Shown piece after piece: positions 1 to 9,584 of a stretch of DNA of 35,993 bases; the stretch's first letter is position 1, and each line of letters opens with the position of its first letter. The position numbers and the translations under genes were made by a program. The notes under the pieces are model-generated. The model made no database searches and was not told the origin of the DNA. It saw nothing but the letters and a program-made list of their open reading frames with translations. Origin of the DNA: Roseateles sp. (GTDB lineage Bacteria > Pseudomonadota > Gammaproteobacteria > Burkholderiales > Burkholderiaceae_C); assembly GCA_019234295.1 (NCBI GenBank), contig JAFALK010000077.1, positions 1-35,993 of the forward strand, in the 5' to 3' direction.

Positions 1-113
1 AGCGTACGCGCAGCGATACCGACGACCTTGCAAGCTTGGCTCAGTCGCGCACCAGCTTGGCAGGCGGCTTCGATGTTGCGGGCATGTCCTTGGCGATCTT
101 CCAGGCCGATCAT
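1..113 (-). CDS. IS3-type transposase orfB, N-terminal 37 codons only
   Basis: Reading on the minus strand from the ATG at 113-111, the frame stays open to the window edge and gives 37 residues beginning MIGLEDRQGHARNIEAACQA. This Ala-, Cys- and Arg-rich helical start is typical of orfB proteins in the IS3 family, which carry the DDE integrase domain further on. The ATG overlaps the orfA stop codon as ATGA, so the product could be made by coupled translation or, as in many IS3 elements, as a fusion by frameshifting. No slippery site was identified. The frame is cut by the window, so it cannot be said whether the gene is intact. Confidence 0.7.
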   Translation of the reverse strand, partial: MIGLEDRQGHARNIEAACQAGARLSQACKVVGIAART

Positions 114-592
114 TCGTCCTGACCCTGCTTGTTCCTTTGGAAGATCGCCTCGGTTTTTTTTGCGAGTATCAGCAGTGCTGCCGCCTCCGCCAAGGCCGAT
201 TCCTTGCGCCGAAGCTCGCGCTCGAGCTCCTTGATGCGGCGCCGATCCGCCTTGGTCTGCGATGGGCTTGCACGCGTCTCTTCGGGCGCCGCCAGCGACT
301 GCGTGGCGTTGTCCTTCCATTGCTGCAGCTGATGCGCGTACAGGCCGTTCTCGCGGCACCAGGCGTTGCGCGTGACCTCGTCCATCGCCGCCGTGGCAAT
401 CACCGCCTGCAGCCGCGCCGCAGCGGTCCACACCTTCTCTTGAGCCGGCTTACCCAGGGACTGCGAGCGCCACTTCTCTAGCGTGCTCACGCCCACACCA
501 ATCTCACGCGCCACCACCTCCGGCGGCGCACTCTCCGGCGGCAGCATGCGCGCTACCGCTCGGTCTTTGAATTCTTGTCCGTATCGAGCCAA
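110..592 (-). CDS. IS3-type transposase orfA (helix-turn-helix subunit)
   Basis: The 160-residue product begins with a helix-turn-helix region of the transposase orfA type (residues about 5-45, including EIGVGVSTLEKWRS), has a second helical region around residues 55-90, and ends in a charged coiled coil (residues about 110-150, RRRIKELERELRRKE). In IS3 elements this subunit binds the terminal repeats, and the coiled coil mediates pairing with orfB. No ATG is available: upstream of the TTG at 592-590 the frame meets a TGA after four codons, so TTG is the only sensible start. The stop overlaps the orfB start. The frame looks intact. Confidence 0.85.
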   Translation of the reverse strand: MARYGQEFKDRAVARMLPPESAPPEVVAREIGVGVSTLEKWRSQSLGKPAQEKVWTAAARLQAVIATAAMDEVTRNAWCRENGLYAHQLQQWKDNATQSLAAPEETRASPSQTKADRRRIKELERELRRKESALAEAAALLILAKKTEAIFQRNKQGQDE

Positions 593-652
593 CTCGTTCT
601 CTCATCTACGCCCCCATTATGAATTTATGGAAGCGACAGATATTCTGACGCG

Positions 653-674
653 GGGGGCCAGTGAGGCGGCCCCC
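653..674 (-). terminator. GC-rich hairpin after the 717-1334 gene, possible terminator
   Basis: A seven-base stem (GGGGGCC at 653-659 pairing with GGCCCCC at 668-674) with an eight-base loop lies about 40 bases beyond the stop codon of the minus-strand gene ending at 717. There is no clear T-tract, so it may not be an intrinsic terminator. It could equally belong to the flank of the insertion sequence. Confidence 0.3.
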
Positions 675-716
675 TCCTGTCGCGGGCATAGAGCCCGGGG
701 GGACATGAAACAGCTG

Positions 717-1334
717 TCAGCTTGCCTTGCGCATAAGCACGTCCAGAATTTTCCGCCTGACGTTTCTGACGGTCGATCCGTTGCTCCGAATCGCCTGCAT
801 AGTGTTTTCGTACTCAAGCGTTGTCATGTCCGCCTGCCCTTCGATGAGGTTTCGCACATTTCGCTTGAAGTGACCGAACGCCGCCAGGAACGTGATCGTG
901 TTACCCACGATGCTGGGGGGCAATTGATAAACGGATACGCCGCGCAGCTGGCCATCAATTTCCTCAACAGCGCTCAGCAACTTCACCAATCGCGCACAGC
1001 CCGAGTCTCGAAATTCCTCGAGGCTCGAATGGGTCAAGCCCACGTTGTCGATCACGTGTGCGCACATTCCGCAAACCTCCGCCACAGCTTCGATTTGGTC
1101 CGCCTGAGCCAGCAGGACTTCAGTCCTCCTTGCGCGCTCTTGTCGCAGGGCCTGATACCGGGCCACGAAGAACGTAACGGCAATAGTCCCTGCACCGCCA
1201 AAGGCCTGCGCCCAGGCTTGCAGATTCTTGTCTTGATAGACCACGGACCACTGAACTTTTGTCAACGAGATCGCGACGCACATCAGCAACCATGCCCCCA
1301 ACGACCATCGCGTCGCCTTGTCAACCTCCATCAT
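717..1334 (-). CDS. Hypothetical protein with two N-terminal membrane segments
   Basis: I do not recognise this 205-residue protein. Residues about 11-25 and 41-60 are hydrophobic (for example GAGTIAVTFFVARYQ) and would place a hairpin in the inner membrane. The rest is a mostly helical cytoplasmic region with many charged residues, rich in Val, Glu and Arg. Small proteins with two membrane helices and a helical cytoplasmic tail are common cargo of accessory regions, but nothing here fixes a function. The start is the ATG at 1334-1332, with AGGGAG about 8 bases upstream; a second ATG follows at once. It is divergent from the small gene at 1402, with 67 bases between them for both promoters. 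Confidence 0.6.
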   Translation of the reverse strand: MMEVDKATRWSLGAWLLMCVAISLTKVQWSVVYQDKNLQAWAQAFGGAGTIAVTFFVARYQALRQERARRTEVLLAQADQIEAVAEVCGMCAHVIDNVGLTHSSLEEFRDSGCARLVKLLSAVEEIDGQLRGVSVYQLPPSIVGNTITFLAAFGHFKRNVRNLIEGQADMTTLEYENTMQAIRSNGSTVRNVRRKILDVLMRKAS

Positions 1335-1401
1335 GCTTAGTCTCCCTATCTTGTTCGCTGGCGCGATGGTATGTTCGCTGCGTTGATCAAGGAAGACTCC
1401 T

Positions 1402-1626
1402 ATGGATGGAATTGATACCGACGAGGTCGTCTACATCACGACGCTCGTGGAAAAGAACTGCCCCGTTTGCCGATCCCAGCGCATTGGTGGCTCGAATTGG
1501 GACGGCTCGGTCAACCACATGCTCAAGACGCACGGCTGGAAGCTATTGCACGTGGGCTCTGACTGGTCCGACGACTACGCCGGTAAAACGATCAGCCACA
1601 CGGTGGCCGTGCTCGCGAGACAGTAG
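1402..1626 (+). CDS. Small hypothetical protein with Cys2-His2 arrangement
   Basis: The 74-residue product has a possible zinc site: Cys20 and Cys23 (NCPVCRS), then His39 and His44 (VNHMLKTHGW). The last motif resembles a zinc-finger helix end, although the Cys-to-His spacing is 15 residues. The ATG is preceded by AAGGAAG at a good distance, and the coding frame is closed by TAG at 1624-1626. It could be a small nucleic-acid-binding or adaptor protein; I do not recognise the family with certainty. It stands alone on the plus strand, divergent from the membrane protein upstream. Confidence 0.6.
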   Translation: MDGIDTDEVVYITTLVEKNCPVCRSQRIGGSNWDGSVNHMLKTHGWKLLHVGSDWSDDYAGKTISHTVAVLARQ

Positions 1627-2033
1627 AAAGGCGAAGTGGCGAATGAATGCCGCACGCGAGTTGGTGGCCCAGTAACTCCAGCAAACACAATTCGCCGCGA
1701 TGGCTGGCGGTATTCCATCGGGCAATGTTTGCGGCGGAACGAGACAGAGCAGCACATTGGGAAGATTCACAATTTCGGGTGCCGGCGCTCAATGGAATGG
1801 CCTTCGGTCAACCGCTGGTAAATGGCAAGTTCAGCATGAAGGCGCTGATTGATGAGCGACCGATTCTGGGCACGGCGACGGGATGAGACCACGGACCGGT
1901 ATTGCATAAACAAAGGGTCCCCAGTTCCCCGGAACGCGCAAAGACCGCTCATAAAGCGGGAGGCGGAACTGGGGATTGGGGACCTGTCCGAGATTCAATT
2001 CGCTCGGTAGTCCGTCCGCGGCAGGGCCGTCGA
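1627..2033. other. 407-base stretch without a supported gene
   Basis: No coding frame here has both a good ribosome binding site and protein-like composition. A plus-strand frame at 1647-1886 (79 codons) ends in a protein-like stretch but is not recognisable, and may be the worn end of an older gene. The notable content is the nested inverted repeat at 1919-1974. Confidence 0.5.
1919..1974. repeat. Nested inverted repeat (10-base outer arms)
   Basis: CCCCAGTTCC at 1919-1928 is perfectly complementary to GGAACTGGGG at 1965-1974. Between them sits a smaller hairpin, CCGCT (1945-1949) with AGCGG (1955-1959). The block could fold into a branched stem of about 56 bases. It lies about 60 bases past the stop codon of the minus-strand gene ending at 2034 and is followed on that strand by CCCTTTGTTT, so it may act as a terminator. 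The form also fits a small non-autonomous repeat element or an insertion-sequence end. Confidence 0.6.
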
Positions 2034-2348
2034 TCACATCCTCAGTCGCGGCAAAGCCATCAAATCGCCATTCGGGACGCCGTGGGCATCGACGCTAAGA
2101 AGATGTTCGATCTGGCCTGGCTTGATGCCTACGCGGCTGCCCGGTTCGAATTCGCCTGGGCCGATCCATCGCACGACATGCACGGCGTGCCCGAATCGAA
2201 TCAGCGACGCAACGTCGTGAAAGGCCATCACTTCGCCGTCGTCAAGGCCGAATTGATCGGGTCTTGCGGTTCGAACCACCATTCGGATGTCGGCCAGCGC
2301 AACTTCGCCGTTCTCTTCGGTTATCGAGTGGATCACGTACGTGGACAC
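2034..2348 (-). CDS. Hypothetical 104-residue protein
   Basis: The frame is open from 2483, but the likely start is the GTG at 2348-2346, because AAGGGAGG lies about 5 bases upstream; the 45 codons before it look like untranslated sequence (Arg-, Ala- and Pro-rich). The resulting protein begins MSTYVIHSITEENGEVALAD and is a soluble, beta-rich, acidic protein without membrane segments or cysteines. I do not recognise it. Its repeated Val, His and Gly pattern (FGHAVHVVRW, SRVGIKPGQ) suggests a small barrel-like fold, but that is only an impression. It is divergent from the gene at 2505, with 156 bases between them. Confidence 0.55.
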   Translation of the reverse strand: MSTYVIHSITEENGEVALADIRMVVRTARPDQFGLDDGEVMAFHDVASLIRFGHAVHVVRWIGPGEFEPGSRVGIKPGQIEHLLSVDAHGVPNGDLMALPRLRM

Positions 2349-2504
2349 GGCAGCCTCCCTTGGAGCATCGATTCTAGGTAGGCAGCGCGACGCAGCGGCG
2401 CGACAGCCGACGCTGAGCGGCGTCATACGAGGCGGTACATTCCACCGCCCGATGGCTGCAGCGCAGCGAAGTAGATCGGCCATTCCAACAACAAGGGAGA
2501 TTGC

Positions 2505-2909
2505 ATGTTTCCGATCGCACTGCTGGTGTCAGCGCTCGCGAAGAATCCTGACCTGGCCGCGTCCGCTGTCCAGACTGCCACCAAGCCCGGCGCGGTCGAC
2601 GTGGCCAAGATGCAGGGCAGTCTCGTCGACCTGTCCAAGGGCATCCTCAAGTGCTATCACCACACCGCCAACTTCCAGCAGACCGACATCGTGGGATCCC
2701 CCTGGGATCGGGCTTGGCAGTACGGGGCCGAACGCTCGGCGGTGCTTCGCATTCGATTCACGGGCCTGACTTCCGCGCGGTACGAAATGGTCGTTGCCGT
2801 GATGGCCAAGGGCGATGCAGTGCGCAGTGCGGTGATCTCGGAGAACTCCCCTGTTCATCACAGCGGCAAGTGCGAGCTCGAGGATTGGCAGTCTGCACAC
2901 CGAGAATGA
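2505..2909 (+). CDS. Hypothetical 134-residue protein
   Basis: The ATG is preceded by AAGGGAG about 5 bases upstream, a strong ribosome binding site. The first 20 residues (MFPIALLVSALAKNPDLAAS) are mildly hydrophobic but lack a positively charged start, so secretion is uncertain. The central and C-terminal part is beta-rich (AVLRIRFTGLTSARYEMVVA) and contains two cysteines and a histidine-rich spot (CYHHT). I do not recognise the family. Neighbouring genes are equally unassigned and lie in the low-G+C segment, so it is probably horizontally acquired cargo. Confidence 0.55.
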   Translation: MFPIALLVSALAKNPDLAASAVQTATKPGAVDVAKMQGSLVDLSKGILKCYHHTANFQQTDIVGSPWDRAWQYGAERSAVLRIRFTGLTSARYEMVVAVMAKGDAVRSAVISENSPVHHSGKCELEDWQSAHRE

Positions 2910-3093
2910 AATCGTCGGCTGCTCGCGATAGCTAAAAGCTAGAGCACTTCGACGGCACTAGCCGGGAGGGAGGGCATTATTTCCCTTGGGCGCCCAGGCG
3001 ACCCGGCCTCAGGCGTTGTGAAGCGGGGGCTTGGCAACTTTGTGATACAACCGCACGCTTTGATTTGACGACTCGGATTCTTTAGGGGAGAGA

Positions 3094-3828
3094 ATGACAA
3101 CGAACGTCTTCGACGGAAGGATTTGCCTGCTTGCTTCGGATTCGCGCTGGTCGTGGGGATCGCCCGACGGGGCGGCGTTCTTTTTCGTAGACGACACATC
3201 GTTTGCCAAAATCGTCGCCCGAGGTGATACGGGCATCATCTTTGCCGGCGACAGCGGTGTGATCGGGCAATGGAAGGCGTGGCTCGCTGCGCCGACTCAG
3301 GCAGTTCCGTCGAGCAACGGGATTGCGGCAATGATCGTTGATCTTGATGCTAAGAAGCTGATCTACTCGCTGGGACCAATTGATTTCGCGGCCGATGCCG
3401 CTTTCGCCGGCAGTGGAAAAGTGCATGCCAAGGCCTGCTGGCTTGTTAACAGCTGCGCAAAAACGGCAGTGGAATCAGCTAAATTGAAGGATGTATGCTC
3501 TGGCGGATCGGTTATGTTCTATAACGCTGGGACCGGGGCGAACAATCTTGCCGAGGCAGATAGCTGCGATCCAAAGAGCATCAGTGGCTCACTTCAGAGT
3601 AAGGGGTACATCATGGTGAAGACCAACACAGGAGCGGAGATTTCGACTCAATGCGTTCCCGTGAAGGACGCGATGAATGATCCTGGGATCCGTCAGATGG
3701 CCGAACAGATCATGAACGGTGACGTCAAGATGATTGCGCCATGTCCGGACATCCCGGAGGCATGGAGCGACACCGAACGTGCGGGTTTTGAGAAGGTCAT
3801 GGCAGATCGCTTTCTCCCCAAGCGCTGA
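3094..3828 (+). CDS. Predicted proteasome-like Ntn hydrolase
   Basis: The 244-residue product starts MTTNVFDGRICLLASDSRWS. After removal of Met, the free N-terminus would be Thr, and the spacing to Asp16, Arg18 (ASDSR) and Lys39 (AKI) follows the Thr1-Asp17-Arg19-Lys33 pattern of proteasome beta subunits and HslV. The following GIIFAGDSGVIGQW matches the conserved Gly-Asp strand region of that fold. This indicates an N-terminal nucleophile peptidase-like protein of the kind found scattered in bacteria and phages, distinct from HslV; no HslU-type ATPase is nearby. Six cysteines in the second half are unusual. GGGGAG precedes the ATG and a strong terminator follows at 3852, so it is a single-gene unit. 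Substrate and role are unknown. Confidence 0.6.
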   Translation: MTTNVFDGRICLLASDSRWSWGSPDGAAFFFVDDTSFAKIVARGDTGIIFAGDSGVIGQWKAWLAAPTQAVPSSNGIAAMIVDLDAKKLIYSLGPIDFAADAAFAGSGKVHAKACWLVNSCAKTAVESAKLKDVCSGGSVMFYNAGTGANNLAEADSCDPKSISGSLQSKGYIMVKTNTGAEISTQCVPVKDAMNDPGIRQMAEQIMNGDVKMIAPCPDIPEAWSDTERAGFEKVMADRFLPKR

Positions 3829-3851
3829 CATCGATTGAGCCTTATCGACGG

Positions 3852-3873
3852 CCCGCCGACTGGCGGGTTTTTT
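3852..3873 (+). terminator. Intrinsic terminator after the Ntn hydrolase gene
   Basis: CCCGCC (3852-3857), a four-base loop and GGCGGG (3862-3867) are followed directly by six T residues and then GTTT. It lies 24 bases after the stop codon at 3828, which is a textbook layout. Confidence 0.9.
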
Positions 3874-4030
3874 GTTTGGAAGCGGCCGGCTGGCCAGGCA
3901 TTGGTTCCCTTTGCACAGCGATGGCGAGCTGGCGCTCCCGATCGGCGCAATGTCCCCCATCTCTCGCATCTTCCGCATCGAAGCGGGACACTCCCTGACC
4001 CGTCTGCCGGCCAAACCATGGGCCGCGAAA

Positions 4031-4510
4031 CTATGCGTCATCTGGCGCCGCGTCGGCGGCTTGCAATCTATGCTGAATTTCCTTCAGCTCATGCAGCTTG
4101 ACCCAAGATTTGACCACGAGGAAATTTGCGGTCGAGGCAAAGAGGAAGCCGCATTGAACAGGGCTGAACCACTCAGGGACGGAGATGGATGGGCAGCCGC
4201 GAAGTCTCGCGATTTCCAAGATCAGAAACGCGCAAGAAGTTAGAAGCACCAAGCCAGTGATGGTCACGATCGCGGTAGCGTCGAGATCTCCATATTGTGG
4301 ATCTGGCTTTCGGACGCCGTCTCGGAGCACATCGAACTGCATGAAAACGATGGCGACCCACCACTCTGGCAGTAGCCACAGTTCGGCGCCCTTGGCGCCA
4401 AACCAAGCGTAGGTAAGCAGGACGAGTGCTATGCCAAGTACAAATGGAAGTAGTTCGACGACTGCAAGAAATCCTGCTTTCCGGACTAGCGGTTTTGTTG
4501 GCATGCTCAT
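4031..4510 (-). CDS. Hypothetical multi-pass membrane protein
   Basis: From the ATG at 4510-4508 the product has 159 residues with hydrophobic segments at about 13-35, 45-63, 80-100 and a weaker one at 115-130, so three or four membrane passes are expected. The frame is open upstream to 4618, but those 36 codons are Arg-, His- and Pro-rich and include the tRNA terminator flank, so they were left out. No strong ribosome binding site is seen before either ATG (4510 or 4504). I do not recognise the family. The C-terminal tail (VKLHELKEIQHRLQAADAAP) is charged and helical. It lies between the Ntn hydrolase terminator and the tRNA-Pro terminator. Confidence 0.55.
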   Translation of the reverse strand: MSMPTKPLVRKAGFLAVVELLPFVLGIALVLLTYAWFGAKGAELWLLPEWWVAIVFMQFDVLRDGVRKPDPQYGDLDATAIVTITGLVLLTSCAFLILEIARLRGCPSISVPEWFSPVQCGFLFASTANFLVVKSWVKLHELKEIQHRLQAADAAPDDA

Positions 4511-4610
4511 TGAAGGGTTGCGATGCGTTGGGGCCGCCGACTGGGCGAGATGGGGCGCATGCGTGCATGGTCTTGCACGGCGCCGCATCCTGACGACGTG
4601 GCACGCCGCA

Positions 4611-4638
4611 CAAAGCAAAAGGCCCTCGTCTGAGGGCC
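4611..4638 (-). terminator. Intrinsic terminator downstream of tRNA-Pro
   Basis: On the minus strand GGCCCTC (4638-4632), a four-base loop and GAGGGCC (4627-4621) are followed by TTTTGCTTTG. It lies about 70 bases beyond the 3' end of the tRNA and would end the ispB-tRNA transcript. Confidence 0.85.
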
Positions 4639-4709
4639 TCTGCGTAACCCCCGTGTGGCCCCAGAGGCTGGAGGCAATGAGTTGAACGGCGCTAACTCAT
4701 TGATTTTAT

Positions 4710-4786
4710 TGGTCGGGGTGAGAGGATTCGAACCTCCGGCCTCTACGTCCCGAACGTAGCGCTCTACCAGGCTAAGCTACACCCCG
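4710..4786 (-). tRNA. tRNA-Pro (anticodon CGG), CCA encoded
   Basis: The minus strand folds into a full cloverleaf: acceptor CGGGGTG paired with CACCCCG, a D-arm with AGCCTGGTAGAGC, an anticodon arm CTACG-TTCGGGA-CGTAG, a T-arm with GGTTCGAATCC, discriminator A and an encoded CCA at 4712-4710. The anticodon CGG reads CCG proline codons. It starts 34 bases after the ispB stop codon on the same strand and may be co-transcribed with it. Accessory DNA lies on its 3' side. Confidence 0.97.
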
Positions 4787-4820
4787 ATTTGTTGTCGATC
4801 GTTTTCGCGGCCCCGAATGC

Positions 4821-5825
4821 TTAAGAGGACCGCTCAACCGACTGAGCCGCAAATTCTAGCAGGGATTCTTGCCACTTGTTAAGTGGTAGCTTCGAAAGAA
4901 CTGCTCGTGCCGCATTCGCCTCGTCGCGTGCGGCCTCACGCGTGAAGTCGAGCGCGCCGGTCTGGCGCACTATGGTGACGATCTCGGCGAGGCGCGCGAC
5001 TTCACCATGCTCGATCGCGTGGCGGATCAGCGCGCGCTGTTCTGCGGTGCCGCGTTCCATGGCGATCAGCAAGGGCAGCGTGGGCTTGCCCTCGCGCAGG
5101 TCGTCGCCGATGTTCTTGCCCAGGGCCTGGGCATCGCTCTCGTAGTCGAGCACGTCGTCGATCAGCTGGAAGGCCGTGCCGAGATGACGACCGTAGGCAG
5201 CGCAGGCTTCCTCGATCTGGGGCTCGGCATTTGCGAGGACGGCACCGAGCCGCGCGCTGGCTTCGAAGAGCTTGGCGGTCTTGTAGCGGATGACGCGTAG
5301 GTAGTTTTCTACGCTGACGTCGGGGTCGTGCATGTTCATCAGCTGCAAGACCTCGCCCTCGGCGATGACGTTGGTGGCCTCGGCCAGCACCTCGAGCACG
5401 CGAATGCGATTGACCGAGACCATCATCTGGAAGGCGCGCGAATAGAGGAAGTCGCCCACGAGCACGCTGGCAGCGTTGCCGAAGAGTGCGTTGGCGGTCT
5501 GCTTGCCACGGCGGAGCATGGATTCGTCCACCACGTCGTCGTGCAGCAGCGTGGCCGTGTGGATGAATTCGACCACGGCCGCCAGTTCGTAGCGGCCGTC
5601 GCTGTCGCATCCCAGCGCGTTGGCGAACAGCAGCACCAGCTTGGGCCGCATGCGCTTGCCGCCCGCGTGGACGATGTAGCCGGCGATCTGGTTGACCAGG
5701 GCGACGTCCGAGGTCAGCCGGCGCTGGATGACGGCATCCACCTCGCCCATCTGTTCGGCCAGCAGGGCCAGCACCTCGGCAAAGACGGGGGAAGGCGCGA
5801 CGGGATGGGCGGTGGCGAGGGGCAC
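4821..5825 (-). CDS. ispB: Polyprenyl diphosphate synthase (quinone side chain)
   Basis: This trans-prenyltransferase lengthens farnesyl diphosphate with isopentenyl units to make the long side chain of ubiquinone. The two aspartate-rich magnesium-binding motifs are present: DDVVD at residues 96-100 within [17 protein letters not shown], and DDVLD at 223-227. GGKRMRP at 55-61 is the conserved substrate-binding segment. The frame is open upstream to 6431, across rplU, but the GTG at 5825-5823 gives 334 residues, the usual family length, with an N-terminus like those of relatives. A weak AGAAAG lies upstream. It is divergent from rplU and is followed by tRNA-Pro. Whether the product is octaprenyl or another chain length cannot be read from the sequence. 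Confidence 0.93.
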   Translation of the reverse strand: MPLATAHPVAPSPVFAEVLALLAEQMGEVDAVIQRRLTSDVALVNQIAGYIVHAGGKRMRPKLVLLFANALGCDSDGRYELAAVVEFIHTATLLHDDVVDESMLRRGKQTANALFGNAASVLVGDFLYSRAFQMMVSVNRIRVLEVLAEATNVIAEGEVLQLMNMHDPDVSVENYLRVIRYKTAKLFEASARLGAVLANAEPQIEEACAAYGRHLGTAFQLIDDVLDYESDAQALGKNIGDDLREGKPTLPLLIAMERGTAEQRALIRHAIEHGEVARLAEIVTIVRQTGALDFTREAARDEANAARAVLSKLPLNKWQESLLEFAAQSVERSS

Positions 5826-5895
5826 GTGGGGCTTTCTGAAAGAGGCCGCGATTATAGGAAGCGGGCCCGCGAGACCGCAGCCGGTGGTGTCGGAT

Positions 5896-5926
5896 TTGGT
5901 GTTTTCCCGAGTGCGTGCTACACTCG
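5896..5926 (+). promoter_or_regulatory. Probable rplU-rpmA promoter with dyad around the -10
   Basis: TACACT at 5919-5924 with TG one base upstream (TGC-TACACT) forms an extended -10 box; a weak -35 (TTGGTG, 5896-5901) lies 17 bases before it. CGAGTG (5908-5913) and CACTCG (5921-5926) form a dyad that overlaps the -10. The leader to the rplU ATG is about 100 bases. Confidence 0.5.
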
Positions 5927-6029
5927 CGGGCTCTGCGTCGGTCAAGGCGTGGAATCCGTCGTCCGGCTTTTCTCCATTCGCTTGAGCGAGAGGAGAGATG
6001 GCTGGGCGGTAATCACTGAAAGGGCTGAT

Positions 6030-6341
6030 ATGTACGCGGTCATAAAAACCGGTGGCAAGCAATACAAGGTTGCTGCTGGCGAAAAGATCAAGGTAGAACA
6101 GATTGCTGCGGAAGTTGGCCAAGAGATCGTGATCAATGAAGTTCTCGCTGTCGGAAGCGGCGCGGAACTCAAGATCGGCGCTCCCTTGGTTGCTGGCGCC
6201 AGCGTGAAGGCCACCGTCGTGGCTCAAGGCAAGCACGACAAGGTGCGCATCTTCAAGCTGCGTCGTCGCAAGCACTACAAGAAGAGCCAGGGCCATCGCC
6301 AGACCTACACCGAGCTGGAAATCAGCGCGGTCAACGTCTAA
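6030..6341 (+). CDS. rplU: 50S ribosomal protein L21
   Basis: L21 binds 23S rRNA in the large subunit. The 103-residue product starts [14 protein letters not shown], the family signature, and has the basic segment [17 protein letters not shown] near the C-terminus that contacts rRNA. The ATG at 6030 follows GAAAGGGC at a normal distance. A longer open frame runs upstream but is the antisense of ispB. rpmA follows after 40 bases, with a terminator behind it, so the two form an operon. Confidence 0.97.
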   Translation: MYAVIKTGGKQYKVAAGEKIKVEQIAAEVGQEIVINEVLAVGSGAELKIGAPLVAGASVKATVVAQGKHDKVRIFKLRRRKHYKKSQGHRQTYTELEISAVNV

Positions 6342-6381
6342 GCGATCCTTCTTCGCCAACCAAGTTTCAAGGAGCTGATCC

Positions 6382-8865
<2,484 letters not shown>

Positions 8866-8880
<15 letters not shown>

Positions 8881-9465
8881 CTCGCCGCCGCCTTCGGGCT
8901 GGACGGGCGCGGGCTCTTCCTGGCGGGGTGCCTCGTGCCCATGCCGCTGCGCCGGCCGCATCCCGGAGCGCAGGTAGCGGTTGTGATGGTTGAGCCGCGG
9001 CAGGTAGCGTGCGAGCTCGGTCAGCGCCATCTCGTACACGCCGCGCTTGAACTCGATCACGGCCTCCAGCGGCACCCAATACTCGTTCCAGCGCCAGGCG
9101 TCGAACTCTGGGTGATCGGTCGCGCGCAGGTTCATGTCGCTGTCGCGGCCTGTCAGCTGTAGCAGGAACCAGATCTGCTTCTGGCCCTTGTAATGGCCGC
9201 GCGCGTCGCGGCGGATGTAGTGCTCGGGCACCTCATAGCGCAGCCAGTCGCGAGTTCGAGCAACGATTCGAACGTGCTCCTTGTGCAGCCCCACTTCCTC
9301 GTGGAGCTCTCTGTACATCGCCTGCTCTGGCGTTTCCCCGTGCTTGATGCCCCCTTGCGGGAACTGCCAAGAATGGGTCCTGATGCGTTTGCCCCAGAAC
9401 ACCTCGTTGCGCTGGTTGAGCAGGATGATGCCGACGTTGGGCCGGAAGCCTTCACGGTCGAGCAT
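8866..9465 (-). CDS. rppH: RNA pyrophosphohydrolase (Nudix)
   Basis: RppH removes pyrophosphate from the 5' end of mRNAs and so opens them to RNase E decay. The Nudix box GX5EX7REXXEEXG is intact at residues 38-59 ([20 protein letters not shown] at its core), after the N-terminal [15 protein letters not shown] typical of RppH. The ATG at 9465-9463 has GAGG upstream; a TTG two codons earlier is less likely. The 199-residue product is longer than the enterobacterial enzyme (about 176) owing to a Pro-, Glu- and His-rich, probably disordered C-terminal tail from residue about 165. It converges on proB with a 15-base overlap. Confidence 0.93.
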
Positions 9466-9490
9466 AATCAACCTCGATTTTTAGTTGATT
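9466..9490. promoter_or_regulatory. Dyad between rppH and proS
   Basis: AATCAAC (9466-9472) and GTTGATT (9484-9490) form a seven-base inverted repeat immediately upstream of the rppH start codon, in an AT-rich patch shared by the divergent rppH and proS genes. It may be an operator or part of the rppH leader; no promoter boxes stand out. Confidence 0.25.
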
Positions 9491-9584
9491 CGATTATTGC
9501 ATCGGGCCGCCGCTCAGGCGTGATCCTCGCTAACCCCAACCTTGCATGCCTGCGCCGGAGCTCCCGGCGGCGGGCCTTTTCGCC

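Larger units (their letters stand above)
1..592 (-). mobile_element. IS3-family-type insertion sequence, partial
   Basis: The segment carries the two-gene layout of IS3-type elements on the minus strand: a helix-turn-helix orfA and the start of orfB, joined by an ATGA stop/start overlap at 110-113. The catalytic DDE part of orfB lies beyond the window start, so the group within the family cannot be set. The outer end upstream of orfA should lie between 593 and about 700, but I could not identify a terminal inverted repeat or target duplication, since the partner end is missing. Confidence 0.75.

Noticed and set aside
1647..1886. 79-codon plus-strand frame after the small Cys2-His2 gene
   Set aside because: The end looks protein-like, but there is no ribosome binding site or recognisable family, and it lies in a region with a repeat structure.
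593..4709. Second copy of the tRNA-Pro 3' end as an island border
   Set aside because: Looking for the TGGTCGGGGTGAGAGG sequence and close variants, I found none; the GC-rich piece at 650-675 is not similar enough.
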